Source: an uncultured Clostridia bacterium (GTDB taxonomy: Bacteria; Bacillota; Clostridia; Oscillospirales; Ruminococcaceae). Taken from it: a stretch of 44,010 nt of DNA. Under the pieces are notes generated by a model, which was given only the letters and a program-made list of their open reading frames with translations, was not told where the DNA came from and made no database searches. This document shows positions 39,205-44,010 of the stretch, piece after piece. The stretch's first letter is position 1. Each line of letters starts with the position of its first letter. The DNA lies in contig CANPXN010000022.1 in the NCBI GenBank assembly GCA_947586185.1, positions 1 to 44,010 of the forward strand. Reading direction: 5' to 3'. The position numbers were made by a program, and so were the translations under genes.

Positions 39205-39777
39205 ATGGATCCATATCAGGTATTAGGCATATCCCCTACTGCTACAGATGAGGAGGTAAAAGACGCTTACCGCAAGCTTTCAATGAAGTATCACCCGGAC
39301 TATCATGACGAAAGCATGCTTAAAGATGTTGCAGAACAGAAAATGGCTGAGCTGAACGCTGCCTATGATGAAATAATGAATATGCGCAGAAACAAAGCGT
39401 CAGGAGCTTCCGGCAATGTTTATATGGACGCAAGATGTAAGATCGAGCAGGGAAACTACACTGCTGCCGACAATATTCTTGAACAGTACAGAAACGAAGG
39501 AAACGCTGAGTGGAATTACCTTAAAGGCACTGTATGCCTTGCAAGAGGCTGGCTCAACGACGCTGTAAGCTATATAAGCAGAGCTGTTCAGCTTGATCCG
39601 ACAAACCGTGAATATCAGGCTGCACTCCAGCAAATGAAAAGACGTCAGAACGGTCAGATGAATGGAAATCCTTACACTCAGGCAAATAATGCTGATCCTG
39701 CAAACTGTCTGTGCAACGCATGCCAATGTATTATTTGTACGGATTGCCTTTGCGACTGTCTTGGCGGAGGATGCTGA
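39205..39777 (+). CDS. J-domain protein with Cys-rich tail
   Basis: A 190-residue protein: a J domain at residues 1-68 with HPD at 30-32 (KYHPDYHDE), TPR-like helices (about 70-145) and a tail with about ten cysteines in the last 24 residues ([18 protein letters not shown]...GGGC). J domains stimulate the ATPase of DnaK-type chaperones. The lack of the usual DnaJ zinc-finger and substrate domains, with a Cys-rich end instead, makes a general DnaJ role unlikely. AAAGGAG precedes the ATG at 39205. Confidence 0.88.
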   Translation: MDPYQVLGISPTATDEEVKDAYRKLSMKYHPDYHDESMLKDVAEQKMAELNAAYDEIMNMRRNKASGASGNVYMDARCKIEQGNYTAADNILEQYRNEGNAEWNYLKGTVCLARGWLNDAVSYISRAVQLDPTNREYQAALQQMKRRQNGQMNGNPYTQANNADPANCLCNACQCIICTDCLCDCLGGGC

Positions 39778-39780
39778 TAA

Positions 39781-40323
39781 ATGAACAAAATAAGCTATAG
39801 GGTAGCTTTAGGAGGTGTTATATCCTCACTATGTCTTTTAGCTATGCTTGCAACCGGTATTGCTCCTATTCTTTATCTTACCCTGCCAATGATCGCAGGA
39901 GCGCTTATGATGATCATTGTAGTGGAGGTCAATACCTCATGGGCATTCCTTACCTACGCAGCAGTGGGAATCCTGTCAATCTTTATATCCTTCGATAAGG
40001 AAGCAGCGCTCATATTCATTCTTTTCTTTGGTCACTACCCTATTATAAAGCAATATCTTGATAAAATAAAAATCCCCATTTTAAGACTTGGAACAAGACT
40101 GGCTATCTTTAATGCTTGCGCTGTGGCTGACTATCAGCTGACTATTCATCTGCTTGGAATGCAGGAAACAGCAAAGGAATTTGCCAAAATCGGTCCTTAT
40201 GGAATCGCAGCAGTATGGGTCGTACTTAACATAATTTTTTTAGTATATGATTATGCGCTTACAGGCTGTATCAGCATGTACATAAAGGTTTTGAAGCCTA
40301 AAATCTTTGGCAAAAGAAAATAG
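39781..40323 (+). CDS. Multi-spanning membrane protein, unknown function
   Basis: A 180-residue hydrophobic protein with about five membrane helices (about 8-28, 30-50, 54-72, 75-95, 135-160), starting three bases after the J-domain gene with GGAGG inside that gene's end. It resembles small substrate-specific (S) components of ECF transporters in size and layout, but no vitamin-binding motif was recognised. It is probably the membrane partner of the DUF5685 and J-domain proteins. Confidence 0.6.
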   Translation: MNKISYRVALGGVISSLCLLAMLATGIAPILYLTLPMIAGALMMIIVVEVNTSWAFLTYAAVGILSIFISFDKEAALIFILFFGHYPIIKQYLDKIKIPILRLGTRLAIFNACAVADYQLTIHLLGMQETAKEFAKIGPYGIAAVWVVLNIIFLVYDYALTGCISMYIKVLKPKIFGKRK

Positions 40324-40342
40324 TAAAAGGAGTGTAATTACA

Positions 40343-41059
40343 ATGACCGATGTAAAGGGAAAATGGGCGCTTATTACAGGCGCTAACAGAGGCCTCGGCT
40401 TTTTGTGCGCAAAGGAGCTTGCAAAAAGAGGCTGCAATTTGATTCTTCACAGCAGAAGTAAGGAAAAGCTAAAAACCCTTACCTCTGAAATAAGCAAATA
40501 TGATATCAAAGTAAAATGCGTAACGGCTGAGCTTTCATATATTGATTCCGTTTCAGAAATGCTGAACAATATAGACATAGGTGTTGAACTGGTGCTCAAT
40601 AACGCCGGTATGCAGATAGCATACAGAACAAACCCTTTTGAAACTCCTGCGGCAGATTATACCGACAGCTATGTTATTAATACAGTTGCACCAATGATGA
40701 TATGCTACAAGCTCATGCCTGAAATGATCAAAAATGGCTTTGGAAGAATTGTAAATGTAACAAGCGGCATTGACAAAGAGCCTGAACAGGCAGGATATTC
40801 CGCAAGTAAGGCTGCTCTTGATAAGGTTACAGCTGACCTTGGCACAAAGGTAGAGGGAACTGACGTTATGATAAACCTTGTCGATCCGGGCTGGTGCAAA
40901 ACTGATCTGGGCGGTCCAAAAGCTCCTAATGAACCGGAAAGCGCTGTGACCGGAATTTTACTGGGACTATTCCTGGACGATAAGAAAAGCGGCAGAATTA
41001 TCCGTGCTCAGGACTTTGCCGGAAAGACTATCGAAGAAGCGTTAAAATCATTCAAATAA
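40343..41059 (+). CDS. Short-chain dehydrogenase/reductase
   Basis: A 238-residue classical SDR. It has the NAD(P)-binding TGANRGLG (residues 12-19), NNAG (86-89), the catalytic Ser141 and YSASK (Tyr152-Lys156). Arg/Ser after the second strand (HSRSKEK) suggests NADP(H) preference (inference). The substrate is unknown. The ATG at 40343 follows AAAGGAG; the frame from 40307 overlaps the previous gene. It is 19 bases behind that gene and may belong to the same operon. Confidence 0.88.
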   Translation: MTDVKGKWALITGANRGLGFLCAKELAKRGCNLILHSRSKEKLKTLTSEISKYDIKVKCVTAELSYIDSVSEMLNNIDIGVELVLNNAGMQIAYRTNPFETPAADYTDSYVINTVAPMMICYKLMPEMIKNGFGRIVNVTSGIDKEPEQAGYSASKAALDKVTADLGTKVEGTDVMINLVDPGWCKTDLGGPKAPNEPESAVTGILLGLFLDDKKSGRIIRAQDFAGKTIEEALKSFK

Positions 41060-41114
41060 TACTAATCTTTAGTCTTCCAATAGACTTTGTCTATATGTTG
41101 ATTGAAGAAATAGT

Positions 41115-41147
41115 ATAAAAAATGCAGGTGAACAATCACCTGCATTC
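41115..41147 (-). terminator. Terminator of the rpsB-tsf operon
   Basis: On the minus strand AATGCAGGTG pairs with CACCTGCATT, followed by TTTTATAC. Confidence 0.85.
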
Positions 41148-41186
41148 TTCGCATATGAACAAATAAATTAAATATCAGTAACTATA

Positions 41187-42110
41187 TTACTTGATCATGC
41201 TTGCTACTTCATCAGCAAAGTTGTCTTCTTTCTTTTCAACGCCTTCGCCACGCTCGAAGCATACATAATCAACAACACTGATAGTTGTATTCTCAGCCTT
41301 TGCACAGCTGTCAACATACTGCTTAACAGTCATTGAACCGTCCTTAACAAATTCCTGATCAACGAGGCAGTTTTCTGTGTAGAACTTACCAACCTTACCT
41401 TCTACGATCTTAGCCTTAACCTGATCAGGCTTATTAGCCAACTTAGGGTCCTCTGACATCTGAGCCAGCATAATGCTCTTTTCAGATTCAATTACTGATG
41501 CCGGAACAGCTTCCTTATTAAGATATGCCGGCTTGAGAGCTGCTACCTGGAGAGCGCAGTCCTTACCTGCTGCAAGTACAGCATCAGTAGCTCCAGCAGG
41601 AGAATCAAGGTTTACAAGAACGCCGATCTTACCGCCGCCGTGAACATAAGGAACAAGAATACCCTCAAGTCTCTTGAATCTTCTGATGTGCATGTTCTCA
41701 CGAATCTTCAAAAACAGTTCCTGAAGAGCCTCTGCAACTGTAACGCTTCCGCCTGAAATTGTAGCTGCATTAAGAGCATCAATATCAGCAGGATTCTGTT
41801 CTATAATAGTCTGAGCAACATCATCAACGAACTTCTTAAATTCTTCGTTGTTTGCTGCAAAGTCAGTTTCAATGTTAACCTCTACAACAGCGCCTACTGT
41901 ATGGTCAGCGTTAGTCTTAGCCATAACGATACCCTCAGCTGCAACTCTGCCGGCTTTCTTAGCCTGTGTAGCAAGTCCCTTTTCTCTGAGGAGAACAGTA
42001 GCCTTTTCAAAATCGCCGTCTGCCTCAACGAGAGCCTTTTTACAATCCATCATACCAACGCCTGTCTGCTTACGCAGCTCAGCAACGTCCTTAGCTGTAA
42101 TATTAGCCAT
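41187..42110 (-). CDS. tsf: Elongation factor Ts
   Basis: A 307-residue nucleotide exchange factor for EF-Tu. The N-terminal UBA-like domain begins with ITAKDVAELRKQTGVGMMDCKKAL, and the core has VNIETDFAANNEEF (family TDFVA motif region), then the conserved QVAALKP and a dimerisation part with LVDQEFVKDGSMTVKQY. AGGAGG lies ahead of the ATG. It is co-transcribed with rpsB, the standard order in bacteria. Confidence 0.97.
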   Translation of the reverse strand: MANITAKDVAELRKQTGVGMMDCKKALVEADGDFEKATVLLREKGLATQAKKAGRVAAEGIVMAKTNADHTVGAVVEVNIETDFAANNEEFKKFVDDVAQTIIEQNPADIDALNAATISGGSVTVAEALQELFLKIRENMHIRRFKRLEGILVPYVHGGGKIGVLVNLDSPAGATDAVLAAGKDCALQVAALKPAYLNKEAVPASVIESEKSIMLAQMSEDPKLANKPDQVKAKIVEGKVGKFYTENCLVDQEFVKDGSMTVKQYVDSCAKAENTTISVVDYVCFERGEGVEKKEDNFADEVASMIK

Positions 42111-42141
42111 TATATTTCCTCCAAAACAAAATATTTAAATA

Positions 42142-42172
42142 CAGCCCGAATATATTGAAAATATCCGGGCTG
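42142..42172 (-). terminator. Hairpin between rpsB and tsf (possible attenuator)
   Basis: CAGCCCG-AATAT (42142-42153) pairs with ATATC-CGGGCTG (42161-42172). On the minus strand only a broken T-run follows (TATTTAAATATTTTG), so partial termination may set the rpsB:tsf ratio. Confidence 0.5.
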
Positions 42173-42188
42173 CTTTGAAATCGGTAAA

Positions 42189-42926
42189 TTATTCAGCTGC
42201 CTGCTCAGCTTCTGCTTCCTGTGCAGCTTCTTCTGTTGTATCTTCGCCCTGTCTGCCTTCGATTACTGCGTCAGCGATTGCACCGGCAATGAGCTTTACA
42301 GCTCTGATAGCGTCGTCGTTTCCAGGGATAACATAATCAACCTCATCCGGATCACAGTTTGTATCTACAATAGCAACGATCGGAATATTGAGTTTCTTAG
42401 CTTCAGATACAGCGATCTTTTCCTTTCTTGGGTCAACAATGAACAGTGCGCCCGGAAGTGTGTTCATGTTCTTGATACCGCCAAGGAATTTTTCAAGCTT
42501 TTCAATTTCAAGGTTCAGCTTAACAACTTCCTTCTTAGGGAGAAGGTCGAATGTTCCGTCTTCTTCCATTGTATGGAGCTGTTCAAGTCTCTTGATTCTT
42601 GTTTCGATAGTCTTGAAGTTTGTCATCATACCGCCAAGCCAACGAGCATTTACATAATGTGAGCCTGATCTTAAAGCCTCTTCCTTAACGGAATCGCCTG
42701 CCTGCTTCTTTGTACCTACGAAAAGAACAGACTTGCCCTCAGCTGAAAGGTCACGTACAAACATGTAAGCCTCTTCAAGCTTCTTAACTGTCTTCTGCAA
42801 ATCAATAATGTAGATTCCGTTTCTTTCTGTAAAGATGTACGGAGCCATTTTCGGGTTCCATCTTCTTGTCTGATGTCCGAAATGAACACCTGCTTCAAGA
42901 AGCTGTTTCATTGATACTACTGCCAT
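42189..42926 (-). CDS. rpsB: 30S ribosomal protein S2
   Basis: A 245-residue S2 protein: [50 protein letters not shown] and the family block [20 protein letters not shown] and [27 protein letters not shown]. The tail is acidic and Ala-rich. AGGAGGAAC precedes the ATG. The leader on the minus strand (about 110 bases from the promoter) contains the hairpin CGACCG...CGGTCG that could be an autoregulatory S2 site. Confidence 0.97.
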   Translation of the reverse strand: MAVVSMKQLLEAGVHFGHQTRRWNPKMAPYIFTERNGIYIIDLQKTVKKLEEAYMFVRDLSAEGKSVLFVGTKKQAGDSVKEEALRSGSHYVNARWLGGMMTNFKTIETRIKRLEQLHTMEEDGTFDLLPKKEVVKLNLEIEKLEKFLGGIKNMNTLPGALFIVDPRKEKIAVSEAKKLNIPIVAIVDTNCDPDEVDYVIPGNDDAIRAVKLIAGAIADAVIEGRQGEDTTEEAAQEAEAEQAAE

Positions 42927-43037
42927 GGTAGTTCCTCCTGTTTGGTTTTATTTTCCTCCGCTTAACTTAGCTTGCAGACGACCGAATAACAATACGGCAC
43001 CGGTCAGCAAAAGTACAAGCGTGCGAATTACTGTTTA

Positions 43038-43066
43038 ATTATACCACAGAAACATACTTTTTTCAA
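43038..43066 (-). promoter_or_regulatory. Promoter of rpsB-tsf
   Basis: On the minus strand: TTGAAA (plus 43061-43066), 17-base spacer, TATAAT (plus 43038-43043). Confidence 0.75.
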
Positions 43067-43087
43067 CAGCAAACCCGTAAAGTATGC

Positions 43088-43378
43088 TCACAATTTTTCG
43101 GTACTAAATCTTTTGACTTTTGTGCGTTTTGTACAAGTATTCTCATTTAGCGAAACAAGTACAGTATCCCTTCCTATGAGCTTTATCTGGCTGCATGTGA
43201 TAACTATGTCCTCGTCCCTGCCCAGAAGTCCCCAGAGCCTGTGTCTTCCAAAGATGACAAAGGCAATGACCTCCCCTTTTTCAGATTCAACCTCTATATC
43301 GTCTATATATCCGAGCTTTTCGCCGTTTTGAATGTTTATAACTTCCTTGTCACGCAAATCGTACAGACTGCATATCAC
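43088..43378 (-). CDS. YlmC/YmxH family PRC-barrel protein
   Basis: A 96-residue PRC-barrel protein of the YlmC/YmxH sporulation-associated group: SLYDLRDKEVINIQNGEKLGYIDDIEVE (start), then GRHRLWGLLGRDEDIVITCSQIKLIGRDTVLV. In spore-formers YlmC/YmxH genes are often expressed in sporulation, but the function is unknown. The GTG at 43378 behind AAGGAG is preferred over one at 43387 that overlaps this site. Confidence 0.88.
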   Translation of the reverse strand: MICSLYDLRDKEVINIQNGEKLGYIDDIEVESEKGEVIAFVIFGRHRLWGLLGRDEDIVITCSQIKLIGRDTVLVSLNENTCTKRTKVKRFSTEKL

Positions 43379-43422
43379 AGCGATCACTCCTTGTTTTACT
43401 GAATTATATGCATAAAGACGCC

Positions 43423-43451
43423 TTGTTTTTCCACATGCAGAGTGATATAAT
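43423..43451 (+). promoter_or_regulatory. Possible promoter of the last gene
   Basis: TTGTTT (43423-43428), 17-base spacer, TATAAT (43446-43451). The leader would be under 20 bases, and GGAGG follows. Confidence 0.5.
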
Positions 43452-43470
43452 TTTATAGGAGGCGAAAAAC

Positions 43471-43998
43471 ATGTTTGAATATCTTATAGGCAATATGCTA
43501 AGCAATAAATCGGATATTTCCTTTGGCGCAAGTATTTTTCTGTACTTTTTTATGGGTACGGCAGCATATCTGATCATGTTCAGACTGCTTTGTCTTACAT
43601 CGGCTGTGGAGTTAAAACCCATGCCGAAGCATGAAAGAACCGATTTTAAGTTCAAGGGCAAGGCTGCTATTAAAAGGTTCATGTGCTGGCTGTGGCTATG
43701 CGATTACAGAAACCCTAACAGGCGCACAATTCTGCACAAAAAGCTCTATTTTATCGCATACCTTTTTAATATATTGTATCTGTCGTTTTTAAATATATAC
43801 CTGCTTATCATTATAGCAGCTTTAATTTTCTGTTCTCTAAGGCAGCTTAGCATCTATCTTGCCTACATACATGTTTATTTTTTCGTCATTCCGTCATTTG
43901 CTTTAGGAGCTATGGGTCATTTTACAGAAAGGCACGCCCTACGCATCACCTTATCAACACTAAAAAATACCGAAATTCCGCACTTTTTCAAATGCTGA
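43471..43998 (+). CDS. Membrane protein of unknown function
   Basis: A 175-residue protein with a hydrophobic segment at about 20-42, a basic, soluble stretch with Trp/Arg (KRFMCWLWLCDYRNPNRRTIL), and two or three further membrane helices (about 93-125 and 127-150). No family was recognised. AGGAGG precedes the ATG by seven bases. It diverges from ylmC and ends twelve bases before the window does. Confidence 0.6.
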   Translation: MFEYLIGNMLSNKSDISFGASIFLYFFMGTAAYLIMFRLLCLTSAVELKPMPKHERTDFKFKGKAAIKRFMCWLWLCDYRNPNRRTILHKKLYFIAYLFNILYLSFLNIYLLIIIAALIFCSLRQLSIYLAYIHVYFFVIPSFALGAMGHFTERHALRITLSTLKNTEIPHFFKC

Positions 43999-44010
43999 AT
44001 TTCACCTCAA

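Noticed and set aside
41848-42158. Plus-strand frames of 85-96 codons opposite tsf
   Set aside because: Antisense shadows of a highly expressed gene with biased codons and no ribosome sites.

Overview
The window looks like a chromosome segment of a low-GC, Gram-positive gut anaerobe, most likely Ruminococcus or a close relative in the Oscillospiraceae. Signs are two secreted proteins with C-terminal type I dockerin modules, strong AGGAGG-type ribosome binding sites, some TTG/GTG starts, clostridial families (DUF5685, DUF2325 next to feo genes, YlmC/YmxH, probable DUF6774 and DUF6514) and a Cys-rich FeoB partner. Species cannot be fixed from the sequence alone. No tRNA, rRNA or CRISPR array was seen.

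Region 1 (1 to about 9.39 kb) is the right-hand part of a Tn916/Tn1549-type integrative conjugative element. Its cargo is a DUF2975 membrane protein, a membrane-anchored acylase of the choloylglycine hydrolase fold, a Cys-rich KTR protein, a GyrI-like protein, a HEAT-like protein, a membrane-anchored serine beta-lactamase-like protein, a PspC-domain protein and a CPBP protease. Three copies of one 41-52 bp module separate the later cargo genes; only the last keeps the full terminator hairpin. The element's own control and recombination genes follow: sigma-like factor, a ~500 bp non-coding stretch, MazF/PemK toxin, excisionase and tyrosine integrase. Conjugation genes would lie to the left, outside the window.

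Region 2 (9.4-16 kb), mostly on the minus strand, holds a DRE-TIM aldolase-like enzyme, a charged coiled-coil protein, a 252 bp palindromic MITE-like repeat, a small gene with three Spo0A-type boxes upstream, a YigZ-family protein, ribosomal protein L31, and a small locus of two dockerin proteins and a frameshifted secreted-protein gene bracketed by two related non-coding repeats.

Region 3 (16-26 kb) has a DEAD-box helicase followed by a two-component system, a minus-strand group (SUKH-like protein, DUF3592-like protein, lipoprotein, Maf), a Zur-ZnuA-ZnuB zinc operon without its ATPase, and a CwlD-like amidase.

Region 4 (26-30.4 kb) is an iron locus: DUF2325, FeoA, a GNAT enzyme, a second FeoA, FeoB and a Cys-rich FeoB partner. 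Five copies of the 16-bp palindrome GTTAGC-N4-GCTAAC (or close variants) lie at its promoters, suggesting control by one iron-responsive repressor. A second short copy of the MITE-like repeat sits between feoA and feoB.

Region 5 (30.4-44 kb) has a tautomerase and a GNAT enzyme, then an unannotated convergent type I toxin-antitoxin locus (33-aa membrane peptide, sequestered ribosome binding site, antisense RNA, two consensus promoters, shared bidirectional terminator) at 31.45-31.81 kb. After it come a divergent type IIA topoisomerase pair, a Na/Pi cotransporter with a PhoU-like tail, a DUF5685/J-domain/membrane-protein trio, a short-chain dehydrogenase, and tsf, rpsB and ylmC on the minus strand. 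A membrane protein of unknown function closes the window.
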